Source: Firmicutes bacterium UBA4049
GTDB taxonomy: Bacteria > Bacillota > Desulfotomaculia > Desulfotomaculales > Nap2-2B
DNA: 10,338 bases
Reading direction: 5' to 3'
Assembly: GCA_002382755.1 (NCBI GenBank)
Contig: DFZT01000017.1
Span: 1,698-12,035 of the forward strand
Shown here: piece after piece, positions 1 through 5,881 of the stretch
Layout: every line of letters starts with the position of its first letter
How positions within the stretch are numbered: the first letter of the stretch is position 1
Made by a program: the position numbers and the translations under genes
The notes under the pieces: generated by a model
Seen by the model: the letters and a program-made list of their open reading frames with translations, nothing else
Databases searched by the model: none
What the model was told of the DNA's origin: nothing

Positions 1-852
1 ACCGCCAACTGGAACCCTTTTCTTCCGTTTGGAATATCGGGCGTCTTTAAGGGAGCGGCAATTATCTTCTTCGCCTTTATCGGTTTCGACGCAGTTTCAA
101 CGGCAGCCGAAGAGGTTAAAAATCCCCGCCGGGACCTTCCTTTTGGGATTATCTCCTCACTTGCCCTGGCTACCGTTCTTTATATTGCGGTTTCGGCCGT
201 ATTAACCGGCATCGTCAAATACCCCTCTCTTGATACGGCCTCACCTATGGCCAGCGCCCTGCTGGCCATAGGCTTGAACTGGGGTTCAGCGCTTGTTTCC
301 ATCGGCGCCCTGGCCGGCCTGACCTCGGTAATGCTTGTCACAATGTACGGGCAAAGCAGGATTTTCTTTGCCATGTCCCGTGACGGCCTCCTGCCGCCGA
401 TATTTTCCTGGGTTCATCCGAAACTGGCCACTCCTGTCCCGGACAGCCTGATTATAGGAACAATTGTCGCTTTGATGGGCTCTTTGCTGCCTATACAGGT
501 CGTTGCCGAATTAGCCAACATAGGCACCCTCTCGGCATTCATGGCTGTTTCGATAGGCCTCATCGCGCTGCGGAAAACCAGGCCCGATCTCCAGCGGCCG
601 TTCAGAGTTCCTTTTGTGCCCTGGCTGCCCCTGGCGGCTTTCGGGTTTTCCTTTTACCTGGCCTTCAACCTGCCTGCCTTAACCTGGATCCGCCTGGCCG
701 TCTGGGTCTTGATCGGCCTGGTTATTTATTTTGCATACGGGTACAGGCACAGCAAGCTAAGAAGCGCACAGCCGGAAAAACTGCGGCCGGCGGACCTGCG
801 AAATATGGCCCCGGCCCGCAAACCGGAAGAAAAAAGAGAACAAAGAGAATAA
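1..852 (+). CDS. Amino-acid permease, APC superfamily (CAT-like), C-terminal part; 5' end outside window
   Basis: The reading frame is open from the first base, so the gene starts left of the window; 283 residues are visible before TAA. An internal ATG at 247 is not the start, because conserved permease sequence precedes it. Residues 26-42 read FIGFDAVSTAAEEVKNP, the signature of cationic-amino-acid-transporter-type members of the APC superfamily. Residues 117-132 (GQSRIFFAMSRDGLLP) are the second conserved block, at the loop after a long membrane segment. About six hydrophobic segments remain, then a short charged tail rich in R, K and E. Family knowledge predicts an inner-membrane, proton-coupled or exchange transporter for amino acids. 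The substrate cannot be read from the sequence; CAT relationship is inferred from the two blocks. No partner gene is visible downstream on this strand. Confidence 0.9.
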   Translation, partial: TANWNPFLPFGISGVFKGAAIIFFAFIGFDAVSTAAEEVKNPRRDLPFGIISSLALATVLYIAVSAVLTGIVKYPSLDTASPMASALLAIGLNWGSALVSIGALAGLTSVMLVTMYGQSRIFFAMSRDGLLPPIFSWVHPKLATPVPDSLIIGTIVALMGSLLPIQVVAELANIGTLSAFMAVSIGLIALRKTRPDLQRPFRVPFVPWLPLAAFGFSFYLAFNLPALTWIRLAVWVLIGLVIYFAYGYRHSKLRSAQPEKLRPADLRNMAPARKPEEKREQRE

Positions 853-856
853 TAAA

Positions 857-873
857 CCCCGTTTAAAACGGGG
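857..873. terminator. Possible hairpin terminator between convergent permease and mrp genes
   Basis: CCCCGTTT and AAACGGGG form an almost perfect inverted repeat with a minimal AT loop, four bases after the permease stop codon. No T-run follows on the plus strand. On the minus strand, downstream of mrp, the hairpin is followed by the T-rich TTTATTATTCTC. It may act in both directions, but the missing plus-strand U-tract makes this tentative. Confidence 0.4.
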
Positions 874-957
874 CGCCGTACGGGGCGAAATAGATTTATA
901 GTTATGCAGTCAATAATATTTTAAAGAATATTTTATATGTAACAATGAGGCATACGA

Positions 958-1743
958 TTACAATATAGAAATATCCTTAAAAGCATCTGTTTCATAGCTT
1001 TCTATCTCTCCTTTGTCAGCCAGCGCTGCAAGTTCGGGATCAACGGGCAACTTATCAATCAGCCTCATGCCGGTTTCCAGAGTATTCTCGAAGACTTTGC
1101 TGGGCCCGAAAAGATAGATTTCTTTGCCGCAGTCGGGACACTTTAAATAACTCATGTTCTCTACCATGCCTATAATGGGTATATTCATGTGCTCCGCCAT
1201 TTTAACCGCTTTTTTAACCACCATCATGGCCAGGTCCTGCGGGGATGTCACTACAACCAGCCCGTCCAATGGCAAAGACTGCATAGTTGTTAAAGGAATG
1301 TCCCCGGTCCCCGGCGGCAGATCGACGATTAAATAATCGAGATCCCCCCAAATAACATCCGTCCAGAATTGCTTGACTACATTGGCAAGCACGGGCCCTC
1401 TCCAAATTACAGGTTCGTCTTCCTCAACCAGAAACAGATTTAAAGAAATAACCAGTATTCCTGAAGAAGTTTTTACCGGCAAAATGTGGTCGTCCAGACT
1501 TTCAGGATGAGTATTCAATCCAAACATCTTGGGAATGCTCGGGCCGGTAATATCGGCGTCCAGTATCCCTACTTTATAGCCCTGCCGCCTCAAGCCAATG
1601 GCCATCAGTGCGCTGACGGAAGATTTGCCTACTCCTCCCTTGCCGCTGACAACGGCAATTACTTTTTTGATATTATTGTATTCGCTCTGTTCGATAATCT
1701 TGGGTTTATTGTTACTTGCTGCTGGACATGTATTTTCGGGCAT
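958..1743 (-). CDS. mrp: Mrp/NBP35/ApbC family P-loop ATPase, likely iron-sulfur cluster carrier
   Basis: The product has 261 residues. It shows the deviant Walker A motif GKGGVGKS at 34-41, a switch block DADITGPSIP at 62-71, and VDLPPGTGD at 140-148, the signatures of the Mrp/NBP35 branch of the MinD/ParA ATPases. A Cys-Pro-Asp-Cys pair at 202-205 matches the CxxC that holds a bridging [4Fe-4S] cluster at the dimer interface in this family. The N-terminal DUF59/MIP18 domain of many bacterial Mrp proteins is absent; a short polar extension precedes the P-loop, as in many clostridial and archaeal forms. The ATG is preceded by a purine-rich GGAAAGG ribosome binding site. The gene is monocistronic with its own promoter. 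The likely role is ATP-dependent delivery of Fe-S clusters in the cytoplasm; this is family knowledge, and the client proteins are unknown. Confidence 0.92.
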   Translation of the reverse strand: MPENTCPAASNNKPKIIEQSEYNNIKKVIAVVSGKGGVGKSSVSALMAIGLRRQGYKVGILDADITGPSIPKMFGLNTHPESLDDHILPVKTSSGILVISLNLFLVEEDEPVIWRGPVLANVVKQFWTDVIWGDLDYLIVDLPPGTGDIPLTTMQSLPLDGLVVVTSPQDLAMMVVKKAVKMAEHMNIPIIGMVENMSYLKCPDCGKEIYLFGPSKVFENTLETGMRLIDKLPVDPELAALADKGEIESYETDAFKDISIL

Positions 1744-1761
1744 TCAATATTTCCTTTCCTT

Positions 1762-1795
1762 TTTTATTCTTTTTCAAATTTTATTCTTTTTCAAA
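1762..1795. repeat. Perfect 17-bp tandem direct repeat in the mrp leader
   Basis: The unit TTTTATTCTTTTTCAAA (plus strand) occurs twice with no gap, at 1762-1778 and 1779-1795. In the mrp transcript it reads as two copies of TTTGAAAAAGAATAAAA. It lies between the -10 box and the ribosome binding site, so it makes up most of the predicted 5' untranslated region. Confidence 0.9.
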
Positions 1796-1798
1796 GTA

Positions 1799-1827
1799 AT
1801 TATGCGCCAAGGGTTTTGTTATGTCAA
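1799..1827 (-). promoter_or_regulatory. Sigma-A-type promoter of mrp
   Basis: On the minus strand a perfect -35 box TTGACA (1822-1827) is separated by exactly 17 bp from CATAAT (1799-1804), which matches the -10 consensus at five of six positions. Transcription should start near 1792, about 50 bases upstream of the mrp ATG. Confidence 0.82.
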
Positions 1828-2046
1828 ACGGAACAACGTCGACCCCAAACACTAACCCGGGCATTATTTTATGAACATATGCTCATAACATTTTATTGTA
1901 TTTTGATTATTTATTCCCTGACAAGTTCATCTTTAATACATATGGGATCAGAAGGGATCAGTTTGAAGGCTTAAAATTACAATTAAAGCTTTGAACCCCT
2001 TATTGATGAATTTTCATCCCTTTATCCGGCTCCAGATCAAATTTCA
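1828..2046. other. Intergenic region between topB and mrp
   Basis: The mrp-topB gap (1744-2046, 303 bp) carries the mrp leader and promoter on its left, the palindrome at 1869-1888, and otherwise AT-rich DNA. A short direct repeat GGGATCAG occurs around 1944-1961. GATGAATTTTCATC near 2005-2018 is a weak hairpin without a T-run, so no convincing terminator follows topB. No tRNA or convincing small ORF was seen here. Confidence 0.5.
1869..1888. promoter_or_regulatory. Imperfect 20-bp palindrome, ArsR/SmtB-operator-like
   Basis: TTATGAACATATGCTCATAA matches its own reverse complement at 18 of 20 positions; the single asymmetric pair is A/C. The ATGA-N-CATATG-N-TCAT layout resembles operators bound by dimeric winged-helix metal sensors of the ArsR/SmtB family. 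Its centre lies about 86 bp upstream of the predicted mrp transcription start, so it does not overlap the mrp -35 box. No regulator gene is present in the window; the family assignment is inference. Confidence 0.5.
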
Positions 2047-4119
2047 TTATTCAGCGCCGTTCTCTTTCTCCAACGCCGCCTTCAGCAGTTCTCCAAGATT
2101 ATTTCCGACGGAGTTCTGATCGCTGTATCTGGCGATCAGCCTCTGGTTCATTCTGCTCTCGTTTTTGGAAGCCTGAAAACCAAAACCATCGCTTTCCGGT
2201 TGCCGGTGTCCGCAGGCCCTGTCCTGGCAGACCAGCGTTTTGCCTCTTTTACCCTTGACCAGCAGCATAAATCTGCCGCAGACAGGACACTTTGTTTTGG
2301 AAATGTTGTCCGCTTTGTACGAAGCCGTGTCTGCGGCGATGCTTTTGACCAGCTCAAGCGTATTTGAGCGTATGTCAGCAATAAATTCGGTTTTACTGCC
2401 CTCGCCCCTGGCAATATCGGACAGCCTCCGCTCCCACTGCGCCGTTAATTGAGGCGACTTTAACGCCGGAGAAACCAGTTTGATTAACTGTATACCTTTG
2501 GGTGCGGGGATAAGTTCCTTGCCCTGGCGCTCGATATAGTTGTTGTAGAGTAATTTTTCGATAATCTCGGCTCGGGTGGCCGGTGTTCCCAATCCGCATC
2601 CTTTCATTGTTTCACGCAGTTCCTCGTCTTCAATAAACTTGCCCGGGCTTTCCATGGCGGTAAGCAAGGCGGCCTCGGTGTAACGGGCGGGCGGTTTGGT
2701 CTTCGATTTATTAATTTTAATACCCTTCGCCTGCTTCGGCTCGCCTTTTTTAAATTTTGCCAATATCTGCTCGGGAAGGGTTTCATCGTTTGAAACATCT
2801 TTTTCATCCGTTTTGGAAGTTACCGATCTCCAGCCCTTATCTTTAACAACCCTGCCCCTGGAGTAAAATTTTTCTCCGTTAACTGCGGTAATCAGTGTGG
2901 TTTGATCATACCGGAAGGGAGGGTATAAAACGGCAATAAACCTCCTGGCGATTAAATCATACAGGTTTCTTTCTTCCGCATTCAAGGACGTCAAACGCAA
3001 AGGCTCCCCGGTGGGGATTATCGCATGATGATCGGAAACCTTGCTGTCGTCAACAAAGCGTTTTGAAGTTGTTATGGGTTTGAGCAGGAGCGCCCTCACA
3101 AAGTCTGCATACGGGGCGACGGCGATGCTTTTTAGCCTGGCGGGCAAAGTGGGAACCATGTCCGAAGTAATATAACGCGAATCGGTTCTTGGATAAGTGA
3201 CAAGTTTATGCTGCTCGTACAAGTCCTGTAAAACAGAAAGCGTCTTCTGCGCGGAAAACCCGTAACGTTTGTTGGCATCCCTCTGCAATTCGGTTAGATC
3301 ATAAGCAAGTGGTGGCGGTTCGCTTTTGCTTTCCGTCTGGATATCCTCAATTATTCCCTGATGACCCTGCAGCTTCACGGCCAATGCTTCCGCCTTTGTG
3401 TAGTCAAAAATACGGCTGTTCCCTTTCTTATCCCGCCAATCGCCGAAAAAATCCCCGAAATCCGCCCGGATAGTCCAGTAATCAACCGGAACAAATTGTT
3501 TTATTTCCTCCTCCCGGTTAACAATCATTGCGAGTGTCGGAGTCTGCACCCGCCCGGCGGTCAGCTGGGCGTTGAATTTGCAGGTTAACGCCCTGGTTAC
3601 GTTTAACCCGATCAGCCAATCGGCCTCGGCCCTGCAAACTGCCGCGTCAAACAGGTTATTATAGGAAGATCCGGGCTTTAAACTGGCAAACCCTTCCCGG
3701 ATGGCGGCGTCGGTCTGGGAGGAGATCCACAGGCGCTTGAAAGGTTTTTTCCATTGCGCCGCAGCCATAATCCAGCGGGCCACCAATTCTCCTTCACGGC
3801 CGGCGTCCGTGGCAATGACCAGTTCTTTTAGATCCTCTCTTTTCATAAGATTTCTGACCACCTGAAACTGATGGGAAGTCTGCCTGATTACTTTCAGCTT
3901 CATGTTGCCCGGCAGCATGGGCAGGTCTTCCAAAACCCAATTCTTATATTTTTGATCATAATCTTCAGGTTCGGCAAGGGTAACCAAATGACCCAGCGCC
4001 CAGGTCACCACAAATTGAGGCCCTTCCATAAATCCCTTATTTTTTACACCGCAGTTTAAAACCCTGGCAATTTCCTTTGCTACGCTGGGTTTTTCAGCAA
4101 GCACAAGCGATTTTTTCAT
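2047..4119 (-). CDS. topB: DNA topoisomerase III (type IA)
   Basis: The product has 690 residues, close to the usual length of Firmicute TopB. The Toprim domain opens with LVLAEKPSVAKEIA (5-18), containing the catalytic Glu9, and continues to the TDAGREGE metal site at 104-111. RVQTPTLAMIV lies at 190-200. The active-site tyrosine is Tyr309 in the TYPRTDSRY block, which forms the transient 5'-phosphotyrosine link. SDHHAIIPT (362-370) and GLGTPATRAEIIEKL (509-523) are further type IA signatures. The C-terminus carries one zinc-ribbon candidate, with Cys611, Cys614, Cys631 and Cys636. The enzyme relaxes or decatenates DNA by passing single strands and normally helps resolve recombination and replication intermediates. 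A strong AGGAGGA ribosome binding site sits four to five bases before the ATG. The gene is alone in its transcription unit, with no mobile-element genes beside it. Confidence 0.96.
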   Translation of the reverse strand: MKKSLVLAEKPSVAKEIARVLNCGVKNKGFMEGPQFVVTWALGHLVTLAEPEDYDQKYKNWVLEDLPMLPGNMKLKVIRQTSHQFQVVRNLMKREDLKELVIATDAGREGELVARWIMAAAQWKKPFKRLWISSQTDAAIREGFASLKPGSSYNNLFDAAVCRAEADWLIGLNVTRALTCKFNAQLTAGRVQTPTLAMIVNREEEIKQFVPVDYWTIRADFGDFFGDWRDKKGNSRIFDYTKAEALAVKLQGHQGIIEDIQTESKSEPPPLAYDLTELQRDANKRYGFSAQKTLSVLQDLYEQHKLVTYPRTDSRYITSDMVPTLPARLKSIAVAPYADFVRALLLKPITTSKRFVDDSKVSDHHAIIPTGEPLRLTSLNAEERNLYDLIARRFIAVLYPPFRYDQTTLITAVNGEKFYSRGRVVKDKGWRSVTSKTDEKDVSNDETLPEQILAKFKKGEPKQAKGIKINKSKTKPPARYTEAALLTAMESPGKFIEDEELRETMKGCGLGTPATRAEIIEKLLYNNYIERQGKELIPAPKGIQLIKLVSPALKSPQLTAQWERRLSDIARGEGSKTEFIADIRSNTLELVKSIAADTASYKADNISKTKCPVCGRFMLLVKGKRGKTLVCQDRACGHRQPESDGFGFQASKNESRMNQRLIARYSDQNSVGNNLGELLKAALEKENGAE

Positions 4120-4205
4120 TGCTCCTCCTGCAAGTCTTTAAAGTTTCTTTCAAGTATTATTGGTAATTCATGCTCTTAATTTATATATGTAAGGAGGATA
4201 AGGCC

Positions 4206-4211
4206 ATTATA
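4206..4211 (-). promoter_or_regulatory. Candidate -10 box for topB
   Basis: A perfect TATAAT lies on the minus strand 87 bases upstream of the topB ATG. The hexamer 17 bp further upstream (AAGAAA) is a poor -35 match and there is no TGn extension, so the call rests on the -10 alone. Transcription would start near 4199. Confidence 0.4.
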
Positions 4212-4263
4212 CTACAATTTTTTCACTGTTTCTTCATCTTCTGAGATTGAGATTCTTTCAAAT

Positions 4264-4297
4264 GGAGCCACGGTGAAAATCGTGGCTCCCGTTTTTT
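4264..4297 (+). terminator. Strong intrinsic terminator, plus-strand orientation, possibly bidirectional
   Basis: GGAGCCACG (4264-4272) and CGTGGCTCC (4281-4289) form a perfect 9-bp stem with an 8-base loop. On the plus strand it is followed by CG and six T residues. No plus-strand gene leads into it. In the minus direction, downstream of enolase, the same stem is followed only by ATTTG. It probably stops eno transcription as well, but its best orientation is the other one. Confidence 0.8.
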
Positions 4298-4347
4298 ATA
4301 AATATTTGTTTGATAAAATGTTTGCCATTTTTAATATTCGAGCTTAA

Positions 4348-5622
4348 TTATTTTTTAAAAGGATTTTCAAACAAGGACGAATTCCCGAGCTCTGCTTCAA
4401 TTTCTATTAACCGGTTGTATTTTGCAATTCTTTCACTGCGGGATGCCGAACCCGTTTTTATCTGGCCGCCGCCCATGGCCACGGCAAAGTCAGCCATAAA
4501 AGTGTCCTCGGTTTCTCCGCTGCGATGCGATATTACGTATCCCCAACCTACTTTACGGCATAAATTAATTGCCTCTATGGTTTCGGTTACAGTGCCTATC
4601 TGGTTTAGCTTTATTAAAACGGCATTTGTAGCTTTTTCTTTAATGCCTTTTTCAATAAACTTGGTATTAGTAACATAGAGATCATCGCCAACAACCTGAA
4701 TTTTATTCCCTAAAAGGGCAGTATGTTCAATAAACCCTTTCCAGTCATTTTCAGCCAGGCCGTCTTCAATAGAAACTATAGGGTATTTGTCAACCCAATC
4801 CTTATAAAATAAATTCATTTCTGCGCTTGATTTCCGCCCCTGACCGGATTTAATAAGATTATAACTATCATTTTCAAAAAACGAGCTTGCAGCAGGGTCG
4901 AGGGCTATGGCAATATCAACTCCTGGCTTGTAACCGGCATCTTCGATAGCTTGTATGATCAATTCACAAGCTTCATCATTGCTTCCAAGGTTAGGCGCAT
5001 AACCCCCCTCGTCACCAACACTTGTCGCGTAATTTTTCTTCTTTAAAATGCCGCCCAAAGCATGAAAGGTTTCGGCCCCATAGCGCAGCGCTTCAGTAAA
5101 TGTTGGGGCGCCAACAGGCATAATCATAAATTCCTGAAAATCTACGCTATTCTCCGTATGTTTCCCTCCGTTGAGGATGTTCATCATTGGAACAGGGATA
5201 CGTATGGCTCCCGGGCCGCCTAAATATGCGTAAAGCGGTAATCCCGCCGCTTCCGCCGCAGCACGGGAGACAGCCATAGACACACCTAAAATAGCGTTGG
5301 CTCCAAGTATACTCTTGTTGGGAGTCCCATCCAGTTCGATCATTAAGTGATCAATAATTGCTTGCTGTGAAGGGTCCATACCGACGAGTTGGGGGGCAAT
5401 AACTTCATTTACATTTCCAACAGCTTTTAAGGTTCCTTTACCGCCATAACGCTGCTTATCACCATCCCGAAGCTCTATTGCCTCATTCTCCCCTGTGGAG
5501 GCCCCGGAAGGAACGGAAGCCGAGGCGGCAATACCGTTATCAAGCCCAATAAAAACACGAACAGTTGGATTGCCCCGAGAGTCAAGAATTTCAATGGCTT
5601 TTACTGATTTAATCCTTTTCAT
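4348..5622 (-). CDS. eno: Enolase (phosphopyruvate hydratase)
   Basis: The product has 424 residues, normal for bacterial enolase. It interconverts 2-phosphoglycerate and phosphoenolpyruvate in cytoplasmic glycolysis and gluconeogenesis. Visible signatures are the mobile loop [17 protein letters not shown] (39-55), Glu205 in VGDEGGYAP (general acid), metal ligands Asp242, Glu286 (SIEDGL) and Asp313 (VGDDLYVTN), Lys338 in LIKLNQ (catalytic base), and the closing [20 protein letters not shown] block at 363-382. Variants from the commonest bacterial wording include [15 protein letters not shown] (151-165), [10 protein letters not shown] (240-249) and [13 protein letters not shown] (391-403), so this is a somewhat divergent but apparently active enzyme. 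No other glycolytic gene is beside it. AAAGGAG lies 10-11 bases before the ATG. Its leader carries a fluoride-riboswitch-like aptamer and a terminator, predicting induction by fluoride, a known inhibitor of enolase. Confidence 0.96.
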   Translation of the reverse strand: MKRIKSVKAIEILDSRGNPTVRVFIGLDNGIAASASVPSGASTGENEAIELRDGDKQRYGGKGTLKAVGNVNEVIAPQLVGMDPSQQAIIDHLMIELDGTPNKSILGANAILGVSMAVSRAAAEAAGLPLYAYLGGPGAIRIPVPMMNILNGGKHTENSVDFQEFMIMPVGAPTFTEALRYGAETFHALGGILKKKNYATSVGDEGGYAPNLGSNDEACELIIQAIEDAGYKPGVDIAIALDPAASSFFENDSYNLIKSGQGRKSSAEMNLFYKDWVDKYPIVSIEDGLAENDWKGFIEHTALLGNKIQVVGDDLYVTNTKFIEKGIKEKATNAVLIKLNQIGTVTETIEAINLCRKVGWGYVISHRSGETEDTFMADFAVAMGGGQIKTGSASRSERIAKYNRLIEIEAELGNSSLFENPFKK

Positions 5623-5644
5623 AGTGCTAATCTCCTTTTAGTTA

Positions 5645-5677
5645 AAATAAAAAACTCCTTCAGTTTTACTGTAGGAG
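5645..5677 (-). terminator. Intrinsic terminator in the eno leader (riboswitch expression platform)
   Basis: On the minus strand CTCCTACAG (5669-5677) pairs with CTGAAGGAG (5655-5663) around the loop TAAAA, with a single A/A mismatch, and is followed by six T, an A and four more T. It ends about 20 bases before the eno ATG and just before its ribosome binding site. Its position after the promoter and before the only gene makes it an attenuator, not an end-of-gene terminator. Confidence 0.85.
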
Positions 5678-5696
5678 CTTAAAACTTCAAAAAGTC

Positions 5697-5705
5697 ACTC
5701 CTACT
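5697..5705 (-). promoter_or_regulatory. Switching segment of the eno leader: antiterminator or anti-aptamer strand
   Basis: The minus-strand segment AGTAGGAGT can pair fully, with one G-U, with ACTCCTGCT at the 3' end of the aptamer (5721-5729). Its core GTAGGAG can instead pair perfectly over seven bases with CTCCTAC (5671-5677), the left arm of the terminator. The two pairings exclude each other, which is what a transcriptional ON switch needs. Confidence 0.7.
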
Positions 5706-5713
5706 CTTATTTT

Positions 5714-5775
5714 CTTCCATAGCAGGAGTCATCAACCCAATCAAGTATTTCCGGCGGAATCCCATCACCTTTTAT
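5714..5775 (-). ncRNA. Fluoride riboswitch aptamer (crcB motif) controlling eno
   Basis: Read on the minus strand, the leader contains GGTGATGGGATTCCGCC (5753-5769), then about 20 bases, then GATGACTCCTGCT (5721-5733). This matches the crcB/fluoride aptamer pattern GGnGATGGnnTTCnCC ... GATGnnnCCTnCT. The first stem is GGTG/CGCC. The second is a weak ACTT/GGGT stem. The expected pseudoknot between GGGAT in the first loop and ACTCC near the 3' end forms except for one A-C mismatch. The class senses fluoride through clustered magnesium ions and usually turns on fluoride exporters (crcB, eriC-F) or fluoride-sensitive enzymes, including enolase. Recognition is by eye; a covariance-model search was not possible. 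Confidence 0.85.
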
Positions 5776-5800
5776 AACTTTCAAACCCAAGACATTTTCC

Positions 5801-5829
5801 TTTATATAGCATTATTATCATAATGTCAA
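5801..5829 (-). promoter_or_regulatory. Sigma-A-type promoter of the eno leader
   Basis: A perfect TTGACA (5824-5829) and TATAAA (5801-5806, five of six to consensus) are spaced by 17 bp on the minus strand. Transcription should start near 5794, giving a leader of roughly 170 bases that contains the aptamer and terminator. This separates eno from the galT-like gene upstream. Confidence 0.85.
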
Positions 5830-5850
5830 GGCAATCCTTAAAATACTTTA

Positions 5851-5875
5851 AAAACCGGCTCAAGGAACAGCCCTT
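5851..5875 (-). terminator. Weak terminator candidate downstream of the galT-like gene
   Basis: On the minus strand GGCT and AGCC form a four-base-pair stem around an eight-base loop, followed by GG and five T. It begins about ten bases after the stop codon. The stem is short, so efficiency is doubtful. Confidence 0.35.
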
Positions 5876-5881
5876 TACTAT

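Noticed and set aside
912..932. AT-rich inverted repeat (AATATT ... AATATT) after the permease gene
   Set aside because: AT-only stems like this arise often by chance in this composition and it has no GC core to act as a terminator.
1486..1974. 162-codon plus-strand ORF, and the 85-codon frame at 1598-1855
   Set aside because: They are antisense to mrp and its promoter, have no ribosome binding site, and their hydrophobic stretch is simply the T-rich tandem repeat.
4192..4244. Plus-strand AGGAGG followed eight bases later by an ATT-initiated 12-codon frame
   Set aside because: ATT is a very rare start codon, the peptide is short and low in complexity, and the AGGAGG is better explained as the complement of an anti-ribosome-binding-site element in the topB leader.
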